From Luzula sylvatica (taxonomy: Eukaryota; Streptophyta; Magnoliopsida; Poales; Juncaceae), in NCBI GenBank assembly GCA_946800325.1, contig OX326958.1, forward strand, positions 4,908,001 through 4,972,000: a stretch of DNA of 64,000 bases, given 5' to 3'. Shown one piece after another: positions 26,528 through 39,999 of the stretch; positions within the stretch are counted from its first letter, which is position 1; each line of letters begins with the position of its first letter. The position numbers were made by a program, and so were the translations under genes. Below the pieces are notes generated by a model. The model was not told the DNA's origin. It made no database searches and worked only from the letters and a program-made list of their open reading frames with translations.

Positions 26528-29379
26528 TCATTTGTATCGTATCTTTTACTACATAACTTTTCACCAAATTTCACAAACACTAAGAAATTTTGTTTTTCGA
26601 TTCAAAACAAGATTTTAAAGCTTTGAGGAGTTCAAATAACGTGTTTTGAGATCATTTGTATCGTATCTTTTACTACATAACTTTTCGCCAAATTTTACAA
26701 TCACTAAGAAAGTTTGTTTTTCGATTCAAAACAAGATTTTAACGCTTTGAGGAGTTCAAATAACGTGTTTTCAGATCATTTGTATCGTATCTTTTACTAC
26801 ATAACTTTTCACCAAATTTCACAAACACTAAGAAAGTTTGTTTTTCTATTCAACACAAGATTTTAACGCTTTGAGGAGTTCAAATAACGTGTTTTTAGAT
26901 CAGTTGTATCGTATCTTTTACTACATAACTTTTCACCAAATTTCACAAACACTAAGAAAGTTTGTTTTTCGATTCAAACCAAGATTTTAACGCTTTGAGG
27001 AGTTCAAATAACGTGTTTTTAGATCATTTGTATCGTATCTTTTACTACATAACTTTTCACCAAATTTCACAAACACTAAGAAAGTTTGTTTTTCGATTCA
27101 AAAAAAGATTTTAACGCTTTGAGGAGTTCAAATAACGTGTTTTTAGATCATTTGTATCGTATCTTTTACTACATAACTTTTCATCAAATTTTACAATCAC
27201 TAAGAAAGTTTGTTTTTCGATTCAAAACAAGATTTTAACGCTTTGAGGAGTTCAAATAACGTGTTTTCAGATCATTTGTATCGTATCTTTTACTACATAA
27301 CTTTTCACCAAATTTCACAAACACTAACAAAGTTTGTTTTTCGATTCAAACCAAGATTTTAACGCTTTGAGGAGTTCAAATAACGTGTTTTGAGATCATT
27401 TGTATCGTGTCTTTTACTACATAACTTTTCACCAAATTTCACAAACACTAACAAAGTTTGTTTTTCTATTCAAAACAAGCTTTTAACGCTTTGAGGAGTT
27501 CAAATAACGTGTTTTTAGATCATTTGTATCGTATCTTTTACAACATAACTTTTCACCAAATTTCACAAACACTAAGAAAGTTTGTTTTTCGATTCAAAAC
27601 AAGATTTTAACGCTTTGAGGAGTTCAAATAACGTGTTTTTAGATCAGTTGTATCGTATCTTTTACTACATAACTTTTCACCAAATTTCACAAACACTAAG
27701 AAAGTTTGTTTTTCGATTCAAACCAAGATTTTAACGCTTTGAGGAGTTCAAATAACGTGTTTTTAGATCATTTGTGTCGTATCTTTTACTAGATAACTTT
27801 TCACCAAATTTCACAAACACTAAGAAAGTTTGTTTTTCGATTCAAAACAAAATTTTAACGCTTTGAGGAGTTCTATTAACTTGTTTTTAGATCATTTGTA
27901 TCCTATCTTTTACTACATAACTTTTCACCAAATTTTACAAACACTAAGAAAGTTTGTTTTTCGATTCAAAACAAGATTTTAACGCTTTGAGGAGTTCAAA
28001 TAACGTGTTTTTAGATCAGTTGTATCGTATCTTTTACTACATAACTTTTCACCAAATTTCACGTACACTAAGAAAGTTTGTTTTTCGATTCAAACCAAGA
28101 TTTTAACGCTTTGAGGAGTTCAAATAACGTGTTTTTAGATCATTTGTATCGTATCTTTTACTACATAACTTTTCACCAAATTTCACAAACACTAAGAAAG
28201 TTTGTTTTTCGATTCAAAACAAGATTTTAACGCTTTGAGGAGTTCAAATAACGTGTTTTTAGATCATTTGTATCGTATCTTTTACTACATAACTTTTCAT
28301 CAAATTTTACAATCACTAAGAAAGTTTGTTTTTCGATTCAAAACAAGATTTTAACGCTTTGAGGAGTTCAAATAATGTGTTTTCAGATCATTTGTATCGT
28401 ATCTTTTACTACATAACTTTTCACCAAATTTCACATACACTAAGAAATTTTGTTTTTCTATTCAAAACAAGATTTTAACGCTTTGAGGAGTTCAAATAAC
28501 GTGTTTTTAGATCGTTTGTATCGTATCTTTTACTACATAACTTTTCACCAAATTTCACAAACACTAAGAAAGTTCGTTTTTCGATTCAAAACAAGATTTT
28601 AACGCTTTGAGGAGTTCAAATAACGTGTTTTCAGATCATTTATATCGTATCTTTTACTACATAACTTTTCACCAAATTTCACAAACACTAAGAAAGTTTG
28701 TTTTTCGATTCAAAACAAGATTTTAACGCTTTGAGGAGTTCAAATAACGTGTTTTTAGATCAGTTGTATCGTATCTTTTACTACATAACTTTTCACCAAA
28801 TTTCACAAACACTAAGAAAGTTTGTTTTTCGATTCAAACCTAGATTTTAACGCTTAGAGGAGTTCAAATAACGTGTTTTTAGATCATTTGTGTCGTATCT
28901 TTTACTAGATAACTTTTCACCAAATTTCACAAACACTAAGAAAGTTTGTTTTTCGATTCAAAACAAGATTTTAACGCTTTGAGGAGTTCTATTAACTTGT
29001 TTTTAGATCATTTGTATCCTATCTTTTACTACATAACTTTTCACCAAATTTTACAAACACTAAGAAAGTTTGTTTTTCGATTCAAACCAAGATTTTAACG
29101 CTTTGAGGAGTTCAAATAACGTGTTTTTAGATCATTTGTATCGTATCTTTTACTACATAACTTTTCACCAAATTTCACATACACTAAGAAAGTTTGTTTT
29201 TCGATTCAAAACAAAATTTTAACGCTTTGAGGAGTTAAAATAACGTGTTTTTAGATCGTTTGTATCGTATCTTTTACTACATAACTTTTCACCAAATTTC
29301 ACAAACACTAAGAAAGCTTGTTTTTCGATTCAAAACAAGATTTTAACGCTTTGAGGAGTTCAAATAACGTGTTTTTAGA

Positions 29380-30371
29380 TAATTTGTATCCTATCTTTTA
29401 CTACATAACTTTTCACCAAATTTTACAAACACTAAGAAAGTTTGTTTTTCGATTCAAAACAAGGTTTTAACGCTTTGAGGAGTTCAAATAACGTGTTTTT
29501 AGATAATTTGTATCGTATCTTTCACTAGATAACTTTTCACCAAATTTCACAAACATTATGAAAGTTTGTTTTTCGATTCAAAACAAGATTTTAACGCTTT
29601 GAGGAGTTCAAATAACGTGTTTTCAGATCATTTATATCGTATCTTTTACTACATAACTTTTCACCAAATTTCACAAACACTAAGAAAATTTGTTTTTCTA
29701 TTCAAAACAAGATTTTAACGCTTTGAGGAGTTCAAATAACGTGTTTTCAGATCAGTTGTATCGTATCTTTTACTACATAACTTTTCACCAAATTTCACAA
29801 ACACTAAGAAAGTTTGTTTTTCGATTCAAAACAAGATTTTAAGGCTTTGAGGAGTTCAAATAACGTGTTTTTAGATCATTTGGATCGTATCTTTTACTAC
29901 ATAACTTTTCACCAAATTTCACAAACACTAAGAAAGTTTGTTTTTCGATTCAAAACAAGGTTTTAACGCTTTGAGGAGTTCAAATAACGTGTTTTTAGAT
30001 CATTTGTATCGTATCTTTCACTAGATAACTTTTCACCAAATTTCACAAACACTATGAAAGTTTGTTTTTCGATTCAAAACAAGATTTTAACGCTTTGAGG
30101 AGGTCAAATAACGTGTTTTTAGATCATTTGTATCACATCTTTTACTACATAACTTTTCACCAAATTTCACAAACACTAAGAAAGTTTGTTTTTCGATTCA
30201 AAACAATGATTTAACGCTTAGAGGAGTTCAAATAACGTGTTTTGAGATCATTTGTATCGTATCTTTTACTACATAACTTTTCACCAAATTTCACAAACAC
30301 TAAGAAAGTTTGTTTTTCTATTCAAAACAAGATTTTAACGCTTTGAGGAGTTCAAATAACGTGTTTTTAGA
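29380..30371. repeat. Family-L block, copy 6 (8 monomers, first one chimeric), last in the window
   Basis: Starts exactly 31 monomers (3,844 bases) after copy 5. Its first monomer keeps the TAATTT start and the CAAGGTTTT end of the family but has TCCTATCTTTTACTACATA and TTTTACAAAC in the middle, which belong to another variant. The rest follows the family order to 30,371. No TTTCACTAGATA or TTTGGATCG monomer is seen to the right of this block. Confidence 0.9.
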
Positions 30372-30867
30372 TCATTTGTATCGTATCTTTTACTACATAA
30401 CTTTTCACCAAATTTCACAAACACTAAGAAATTTTGTTTTTCGATTCAAAACAAGATTTTAAAGCTTTGAGGAGTTCAAATAACGTGTTTTTAGATCAGT
30501 TGTATCGTATCTTTTACTACATAACTTTTCGCCAAATTTTACAATCACTAAGAAAGTTTGTTTTTCGATTCAAAACAAGATTTTAACGCTTTGAGGAGTT
30601 CAAATAACGTGTTTTCAGATCATTTGTATCGTATCTTTTACTACATAACTTTTCACCAAATTTCACAAACACTAAGAAAGTTTGTTTTTCTATTCAACAC
30701 AAGATTTTAACGCTTTGAGGAGTTCAAATAACGTGTTTTTAGATCAGTTGTATCGTATCTTTTACTACATAACTTTTCACCAAATTTCACAAACACTAAG
30801 AAAGTTTGTTTTTCGATTCAAACCAAGATTTTAACGCTTTGAGGAGTTCAAATAACGTGTTTTTAGA

Positions 30868-33224
30868 TCATTTGTATCGTATCTTTTACTAGATAACTTT
30901 TCACCAAATTTCACAAACACTAAGAAAGTTTGTTTTTCTATTCAAAACAAGATTTTAACGCTTTGAGGAGTTCAAATAACGTGTTTTTAGATCATTTGTA
31001 TCGTATCTTTTACTACATAACTTTTCACCAAATTTCACAAACACTAAGAAATTTTGTTTTTCGATTCAAAACAAGATTTTAAAGCTTTGAGGAGTTCAAA
31101 TAACGTGTTTTGAGATCATTTGTATCGTATCTTTTACTACATAACTTTTCACCAAATTTTACAATCACTAAGAAAATTTGTTTTTCGATTCAAAACAAGA
31201 TTTTAACGCTTTGAGGAGTTCAAATAACGTGTTTTCAGATCATTTGTATCGTATCTTTTACTACATAACTTTTCACCAAATTTCACAAACACTAAGAAAG
31301 TTTGTTTTTCTATTCAACACAAGATTTTAACGCTTTGAGGAGTTCAAATAACGTGTTTTTAGATCAGTTGTATCGTATCTTTTACTACATAACTTTTCAC
31401 CAAATTTCACAAACACTAAGAAAGTTTGTTTTTCGATTCAAACCAAGATTTTAACGCTTTGAGGAGTTCAAATAACGTGTTTTTAGATCATTTGTATCGT
31501 ATCTTTTACTACATAACTTTTCACCAAATTTCACAAACACTAAGAAAGTTTGTTTTTCGATTCAAAAAAAGATTTTAACGCTTTGAGGAGTTCAAATAAC
31601 GTGTTTTTAGATCATTTGTATCGTATCTTTTACTACATAACTTTTCATCAAATTTTACAATCACTAAGAAAGTTTGTTTTTCTATTCAAAACAAGATTTT
31701 AACGCTTTGAGGAGTTCAAATAACGTGTTTTTAGATCAGTTGTATCGTATCTTTCACTACATAACTTTTCACCAAATTTCACAAACACTAAGAAAGTTTG
31801 TTTTTCGATTCAAAACAAGATTTTAACACTTTGAGGAGTTCGAATAACGTGTTTTTAGATCATTTGTATCACATCTTTTACTACATAACTTTTCACCAAA
31901 TTTTACAATCACTAAGAAAATTTGTTTTTCGATTCAAAACAAGATTTTAACGCTTTGAGGAGTTCAAATAACGGGTTTTCAGATCATTTGTATCGTATCT
32001 TTTACTACATAACTTTTCACCAAATTTCACAAACACTAACAAAGTTTGTTTTTCGATTCAAACCAAGATTTTAACGCTTTGAGGAGTTCAAATAACGTGT
32101 TTTGAGATCATTTGTATCGTGTCTTTTACTACATAACTTTTCACCAAATTTCACAAACACTAAAAAAGTTTGTTTTTCTATTCTAAACAAGCTTTTAACG
32201 CTTTGAGGAGTTCAAATAACGTGTTTTTAGATCATTTGTATCGTATCTTTTACAACATAACTTTTCACCAAATTTCACAAACACTAAGAAAGTTTGTTTT
32301 TCGATTCAAAACAAGATTTTAACGCTTTGAGGAGTTCAAATAACGTGTTTTTAGATCAGTTGTATCGTATCTTTTACTACATAACTTTTCACCAAATTTC
32401 ACAAACACTAAGAAAGTTTGTTTTTCGATTCAAACCTAGATTTTAACGCTTAGAGGAGTTCAAATAACGTGTTTTTAGATCATTTGTGTCGTATCTTTTA
32501 CTAGATAACTTTTCACCAAATTTCACAAACACTAAGAAAGTTTGTTTTTCGATTCAAAACAAGATTTTAACGCTTTGAGGAGTTCTATTAACTTGTTTTT
32601 AGATCATTTGTATCCTATCTTTTACTACATAACTTTTCACCAAATTTTACAAACACTAAGAAAGTTTGTTTTTCGATTCAAAACAAGATTTTAACGCTTT
32701 GAGGAGTTCAAATAACGTGTTTTTAGATCAGTTGTATCGTATCTTTTACTTCATAACTTTTCACCAAAATTTCACGTACACTAAGAAAGTTTGTTTTTCG
32801 ATTCAAACCAAGATTTTAACGCTTTGAGGAGTTCAAATAACGTGTTTTTAGATCATTTGTATCGTATCTTTTACTACATAACTTTTCACCAAATTTCACA
32901 AACACTAAGAAAGTTTGTTTTTCGATTCAAAACAAGATTTTAACGCTTTGAGGAGTTCAAATAACGTGTTTTTAGATCATTTGTATCGTATCTTTTACTA
33001 CATAACTTTTCATCAAATTTTACAATCACTAAGAAAGTTTGTTTTTCGATTCAAAACAAGATTTTAACGCTTTGAGGAGTTAAAATAACGTGTTTTTAGA
33101 TCGTTTGTATCGTATCTTTTACTACATAACTTTTCACCAAATTTCACAAACACTAAGAAAGTTTGTTTTTCAATTCAAAACCAGATTTTAACGCTTTGAG
33201 GAGTTCAAATAACGTGTTTTTAGA
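30868..33224. repeat. 19-monomer higher-order unit (2,357 bp), copy 1
   Basis: Starts with the TACTAGATA/CTATTC monomer, followed by AAATTTTG/AAAGCTTTG, TTTTACAATC, CAACACAAG, CAGTTG with CAAACC, an AAAAAAAG monomer and TCATCAAATTTT. It then joins the CAGTTG/TTTCACTACATA, TTCGAAT and ACGGG run. It contains ACTTCATAAC (near 32,750) and CCAAAATTT (about 32,766). The ACGGG marker at 31,970 recurs at 34,327, an offset of 2,357, which is 19 monomers plus the one extra base. Confidence 0.88.
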
Positions 33225-35953
33225 TCATTTGTATCGTATCTTTTACTAGATAACTTTTCACCAAATTTCACAAACACTAAGAAAGTTTGTTTTTCTATTC
33301 AAAACAAGATTTTAACGCTTTGAGGAGTTCAAATAACGTGTTTTTAGATCATTTGTATCGTATCTTTTACTACATAACTTTTCACCAAATTTCACAAACA
33401 CTAAGAAATTTTGTTTTTCGATTCAAAACAAGATTTTAAAGCTTTGAGGAGTTCAAATAACGTGTTTTGAGATCATTTGTATCGTATCTTTTACTACATA
33501 ACTTTTCACCAAATTTTACAATCACTAAGAAAATTTGTTTTTCGATTCAAAACAAGATTTTAACGCTTTGAGGAGTTCAAATAACGTGTTTTCAGATCAT
33601 TTGTATCGTATCTTTTACTACATAACTTTTCACCAAATTTCACAAACACTAAGAAAGTTTGTTTTTCTATTCAACACAAGATTTTAACGCTTTGAGGAGT
33701 TCAAATAACGTGTTTTTAGATCAGTTGTATCGTATCTTTTACTACATAACTTTTCACCAAATTTCACAAACACTAAGAAAGTTTGTTTTTCGATTCAAAC
33801 CAAGATTTTAACGCTTTGAGGAGTTCAAATAACGTGTTTTTAGATCATTTGTATCGTATCTTTTACTACATAACTTTTCACCAAATTTCACAAACACTAA
33901 GAAAGTTTGTTTTTCGATTCAAAAAAAGATTTTAACGCTTTGAGGAGTTCAAATAACGTGTTTTTAGATCATTTGTATCGTATCTTTTACTACATAACTT
34001 TTCATCAAATTTTACAATCACTAAGAAAGTTTGTTTTTCTATTCAAAACAAGATTTTAACGCTTTGAGGAGTTCAAATAACGTGTTTTTAGATCAGTTGT
34101 ATCGTATCTTTCACTACATAACTTTTCACCAAATTTCACAAACACTAAGAAAGTTTGTTTTTCGATTCAAAACAAGATTTTAACACTTTGAGGAGTTCGA
34201 ATAACGTGTTTTTAGATCATTTGTATCACATCTTTTACTACATAACTTTTCACCAAATTTTACAATCACTAAGAAAATTTGTTTTTCGATTCAAAACAAG
34301 ATTTTAACGCTTTGAGGAGTTCAAATAACGGGTTTTCAGATCATTTGTATCGTATCTTTTACTACATAACTTTTCACCAAATTTCACAAACACTAACAAA
34401 GTTTGTTTTTCGATTCAAACCAAGATTTTAACGCTTTGAGGAGTTCAAATAACGTGTTTTGAGATCATTTGTATCGTGTCTTTTACTACATAACTTTTCA
34501 CCAAATTTCACAAACACTAAAAAAGTTTGTTTTTCTATTCTAAACAAGCTTTTAACGCTTTGAGGAGTTCAAATAACGTGTTTTTAGATCATTTGTATCG
34601 TATCTTTTACAACATAACTTTTCACCAAATTTCCCAAACACTAAGAAAGTTTGTTTTTCGATTCAAAACAAGATTTTAACGCTTTGAGGAGTTCAAATAA
34701 CGTGTTTTTAGATCAGTTGTATCGTATCTTTTACTACATAACTTTTCACCAAATTTCACAAACACTAAGAAAGTTTGTTTTTCGATTCAAACCTAGATTT
34801 TAACGCTTAGAGGAGTTCAAATAACGTGTTTTTAGATCATTTGTGTCGTATCTTTTACTAGATAACTTTTCACCAAATTTCACAAACACTAAGAAAGTTT
34901 GTTTTTCGATTCAAAACAAGATTTTAACGCTTTGAGGAGTTCTATTAACTTGTTTTTAGATCATTTGTATCCTATCTTTTACTACATAACTTTTCACCAA
35001 ATTTTACAAACACTAAGAAAGTTTGTTTTTCGATTCAAAACAAGATTTTAACGCTTTGAGGAGTTCAAATAACGTGTTTTTAGATCAGTTGTATCGTATC
35101 TTTTACTACATAACTTTTCACCAAATTTCACAAACACTAAGAAAGTTTGTTTTTCGATTCAAACCTAGATTTTAACGCTTAGAGGAGTTCAAATAACGTG
35201 TTTTTAGATCATTTGTGTCGTATCTTTTACTAGATAACTTTTCACCAAATTTCACAAACACTAAGAAAGTTTGTTTTTCGATTCAAAACAAGATTTTAAC
35301 GCTTTGAGGAGTTCTATTAACTTGTTTTTAGATCATTTGTATCCTATCTTTTACTACATAACATTTCACCAAATTTTACAAACACTAAGAAAGTTTGTTT
35401 TTCGATTCAAAACAAGATTTTAACGCTTTGAGGAGTTCAAATAACGTGTTTTTAGATCAGTTGTATCGTATCTTTTACTTCATAACTTTTCACCAAAATT
35501 TCACGTACACTAAGAAAGTTTGTTTTTCGATTCAAACCAAGATTTTAACGCTTTGAGGAGTTCAAATAACGTGTTTTTAGATCATTTGTATCGTATCTTT
35601 TACTACATAACTTTTCACCAAATTTCACAAACACTAAGAAAGTTTGTTTTTCGATTCAAAACAAGATTTTAACGCTTTGAGGAGTTCAAATAACGTGTTT
35701 TTAGATCATTTGTATCGTATCTTTTACTACATAACTTTTCATCAAATTTTACAATCACTAAGAAAGTTTGTTTTTCGATTCAAAACAAGATTTTAACGCT
35801 TTGAGGAGTTAAAATAACGTGTTTTTAGATCGTTTGTATCGTATCTTTTACTACATAACTTTTCACTAAATTTCACAAACACTAAGAAAGTTTGTTTTTC
35901 AATTCAAAACCAGATTTTAACGCTTTGAGGAGTTCAAATAACGTGTTTTTAGA
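33225..35953. repeat. 19-monomer unit, copy 2, enlarged to 22 monomers (2,729 bp)
   Basis: Repeats 30,868-33,224 and shares its rare ACTTCATAAC and TTCTAAACAAG changes. It is longer by exactly 372 bases: the trio CAAACCTAG / GTGTCG with TCTATTAACTT / TCCTATC is present twice in a row (CAAACCTAG at 34,789 and 35,161). A private change, ACATTTCACC near 35,362, lies in the second trio. Confidence 0.88.
34745..35488. repeat. 3-monomer (372 bp) inner tandem duplication
   Basis: Three adjacent variants (CAAACCTAG with CTTAGAGG; GTGTCG with TAGATA and TCTATTAACTTG; TCCTATC with TTTTACAAAC) occur twice back to back at a 372 base offset. The corresponding place in the preceding 19-monomer copy has them once, so this is a local gain in copy 2. 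Boundaries can slide by up to a monomer. Confidence 0.8.
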
Positions 35954-36765
35954 TCATTTGTATCGTATCTTTTACTAGATAACTTTTCACCAAATTTCAC
36001 AAACACTAAGAAAGTTTGTTTTTCTATTCAAAACAAGATTTTATCGCTTTGAGGAGTTCAAATAACGTGTTTTTAGATCATTTGTATCGTATCTTTTACT
36101 ACATAACTTTTCACCAAATTTCACAAACACTATGAAATTTTGTTTTTCGATTCAAAACAAGATTTTAAAGCTTTGAGGAGTTCAAATAACGTGTTTTGAG
36201 ATCATTTGTATCGTATCTTTTACTACATAACTTTTCACCAAATTTTACAATCACTAAGAAAGTTTGTTTTTCGATTCAAAACAAGATTTTAACGCTTTGA
36301 GGAGTTCAAATAACGTGTTTTCAGATCATTTGTATCGTATCTTTTACTACATAACTTTTCACCAAATTTCACAAACACTAAGAAAGTTTGTTTTTCTATT
36401 CAACACAAGATTTTAACGCTTTGAGGAGTTCAAATAACGTGTTTTTAGATCAGTTGTATCGTATCTTTTACTACATAACTTTTCACCAAATTTCACAAAC
36501 ACTAAGAAAGTTTGTTTTTCGATTCAAACCAAGATTTTAACGCTTTGAGGAGTTCAAATAACGTGTTTTTAGATCATTTGTATCGTATCTTTTACTACAT
36601 AACTTTTCACCAAATTTCACAAACACTAAGAAAGTTTGTTTTTCGATTCAAAAAAAGATTTTAACGCTTTGAGGAGTTCAAATAACGTGTTTTTAGATCA
36701 TTTGTATCGTATCTTTTACTACATAACTTTTCATCAAATTTTACAATCACTAAGAAAGTTTGTTT
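35954..36765. repeat. 19-monomer unit, partial copy 3
   Basis: Starts again with the TACTAGATA/CTATTC monomer and follows the same order for about six and a half monomers, up to the TCATCAAATTTTACAATC monomer. It then continues with a cgattc/CTAACAAAG run instead of the ctattc/CAGTTG run of copies 1 and 2. Small private changes are TTTTATCGC (near 36,041) and CTATGAAATTTTG (near 36,130). The right end is approximate. Confidence 0.8.
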
Positions 36766-37499
36766 TTCGATTCAAAACAAGATTTTAACGCTTTGAGGAG
36801 TTCAAATAACGTGTTTTCAGATCATTTGTATCGTATCTTTTACTACATAACTTTTCACCAAATTTCACAAACACTAACAAAGTTTGTTTTTCGATTCAAA
36901 CCAAGATTTTAACGCTTTGAGGAGTTCAAATAACGTGTTTTGAGATCATTTGTATCGTGTCTTTTACTACATAACTTTTCACCAAATTTCACAAACACTA
37001 ACAAAGTTTGTTTTTCTATTCAAAACAAGCTTTTAACGCTTTGAGGAGTTCAAATAACGTGTTTTTAGATCATTTGTATCGTATCTTTTACTACATAACT
37101 TTTCACCAAATTTTACAAACACTAAGAAAGTTTGTTTTTCGATTCAAAACAAGATTTTAACGCTTTGAGGAGTTCAAATAACGTGTTTTTAGATCAGTTG
37201 TATCGTATCTTTTACTACATAACTTTTCACCAAATTTCACGTACACTAAGAAAGTTTGTTTTTCGATTCAAACCAAGATTTTAACGCTTTGAGGAGTTCA
37301 AATAACGTGTTTTTAGATCATTTGTATCGTATCTTTTACTACATAACTTTTCACCAAATTTCACAAACACTAAGAAAGTTTGTTTTTCGATTCAAAACAA
37401 GATTTTAACGCTTTGAGGAGTTCAAATAACGTGTTTTTAGATCATTTGTATCGTATCTTTTACTACATAACTTTTCATCAAATTTTACAATCACTAAGA

Positions 37500-39999
37500 A
37501 AGTTTGTTTTTCGATTCAAAACAAGATTTTAACGCTTTGAGGAGTTCAAATAATGTGTTTTCAGATCATTTGTATCGTATCTTTTACTACATAACTTTTC
37601 ACCAAATTTCACATACACTAAGAAATTTTGTTTTTCTATTCAAAACAAGATTTTAACGCTTTGAGGAGTTCAAATAACGTGTTTTTAGATCATTTGTATC
37701 GTATCTTTTACTACATAACTTTTCACCAAATTTCACAAACACTAAGAAAGATTGTTTTTCGATTCAAAACAAGATTTTAACGCTTTGAGGAGTTCAAATA
37801 ACGTGTTTTTAGATCATTTGTATCGTATCTTTTACTACATAACTTTTCATCAAATTTTACAATCACTAAGAAAGTTTGTTTTTCGATTCAAAACAAGATT
37901 TTAACGCTTTGAGGAGTTCAAATAATGTGTTTTCAGATCATTTGTATCGTATCTTTTACTACATAACTTTTCACCAAATTTCACATACACTAAGAAATTT
38001 TGTTTTTCTATTCAAAACAAGATTTTAACGCTTTGAGGAGTTCAAATAACGTGTTTTTAGATCGTTTGTATCGTATCTTTTACTACATAACTTTTCACCA
38101 AATTTCACAAACACTAAGAAAGTTCGTTTTTCGATTCAAAACAAGATTTTAACGCTTTGAGGAGTTCAAATAACGTGTTTTCAGATCATTTATATCGTAT
38201 CTTTTACTACATAACTTTTCACCAAATTTCACAAACACTAAGAAAGTTTGTTTTTCTATTCAAAACAAGATTTTAACGCTTTGAGGAGTTCAAATAACGT
38301 GTTTTTAGATCAGTTGTATCGTATCTTTCACTACATAACTTTTCACCAAATTTCACAAACACTAAGAAAGTTTGTTTTTCGATTCAAAACAAGATTTTAA
38401 CACTTTGAGGAGTACGAATAACGTGTTTTTAGATCATTTGTATCACATCTTTTACTACATAACTTTTCACCAAATTTTACAATCACTAAGAAAATTTGTT
38501 TTTCGATTCAAAACAAGATTTTAACGCTTTGAGGAGTTCAAATAACGGGTTTTCAGATCATTTGTATCGTATCTTTTACTACATAACTTTTCACCAAATT
38601 TCACAAACACTAAGAAAGTTTGTTTTTCGATTCAAAACAAGATTTTAACGCTTTGAGGAGTTCAAATAACGTGTTTTGAGATCATTTGTATCGTGTCTTT
38701 TACTACATAACTTTTCACCAAATTTCACAAACACTAAAAAAGTTTGTTTTTCTATTCAAAACAAGCTTTTAACGCTTTGAGGAGTTCAAATAACGTGTTT
38801 TTAGATCATTTGTATCGTATCTTTTACAACATAACTTTTCACCAAATTTCACAAACACTAAGAAAGTTTGTTTTTCGATTCAAAACAAGATTTTAACGCT
38901 TTGAGGAGTTCAAATAACGTGTTTTTAGATCAGTTGTATCGTATCTTTTACTACATAACTTTTCACCAAATTTCACAAACACTAAGAAAGTTTGTTTTTC
39001 GATTCAAACCAAGATTTTAACGCTTTGAGGAGTTCAAATAACGTGTTTTTAGATCATTTGTGTCGTATCTTTTACTAGATAACTTTTCACCAAATTTCAC
39101 AAACACTAAGAAAGTTTGTTTTTCGATTCAAAACAAGATTTTAACGCTTTGAGGAGTTCTATTAACTTGTTTTTAGATCATTTGTATCCTATCTTTTACT
39201 ACATAACTTTTCACCAAATTTTACAAACACTAAGAAAGTTTGTTTTTCGATTCAAAACAAGATTTTAACGCTTTGAGGAGTTCAAATAACGTGTTTTGAG
39301 ATCAGTTGTATCGTATCTTTTACTACATAACTTTTCACCAAAATTTCACGTACACTAAGAAAGTTTGTTTTTCGATTCAAACCAAGATTTTAACGCTTTG
39401 AGGAGTTGAAATAACGTGTTTTTAGATCATTTGTATCGTATCTTTTACTACATAACTTTTCACCAAATTTCACAAACACTAAGAAAGTTTGTTTTTCGAT
39501 TCAAAACAAGATTTTAACGCTTTGAGGAGTTCAAATAACGTGTTTTTAGATCATTTGTATCGTATCTTTTACTACATAACTTTTCATCAAATTTTACAAT
39601 CACTAAGAAAGTTTGTTTTTCGATTCAAAACAAGATTTTAACGCTTTGAGGAGTTCAAATAACGTGTTTTCAGATCATTTGTATCGTATCTTTTACTACA
39701 TAACTTTTCACCAAATTTCACATACACTAAGAAAGTTTGTTTTTCGATTCAAAACAAGATTTTAACGCTTTGAGGAGTTCAAATAACGTGTTTTTAGATC
39801 ATTTGTATCGTATCTTTTACTACATAACTTTTCATCAAATTTTACAATCACTAAGAAAGTTTGTTTTTCGATTCAAAACAAGATTTTAACGCTTTGAGGA
39901 GTTCAAATAACGTGTTTTCAGATCATTTGTATCGTATCTTTTACTACATAACTTTTCACCAAATTTCACAAACACTAAGAAAGTTTGTTTTTCTATTCA
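37500..39999. repeat. Shared-type satellite between the 19-monomer units and the family-R domain
   Basis: Ordinary shared variants. At 37,5xx-38,1xx the order is TCATCAAATTTT with AATGTG, CACATACAC with AAATTTTG, an AAAGATTG monomer (37,750), then TCATCAAATTTT and CACATACAC again, and TCGTTTG with GTTCG. The same AAAGATTG neighbourhood recurs near 47,050 and 48,787 as the flank of the 372 bp array. The ACGGG marker lies at 38,544. Nothing else is visible. Confidence 0.75.
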
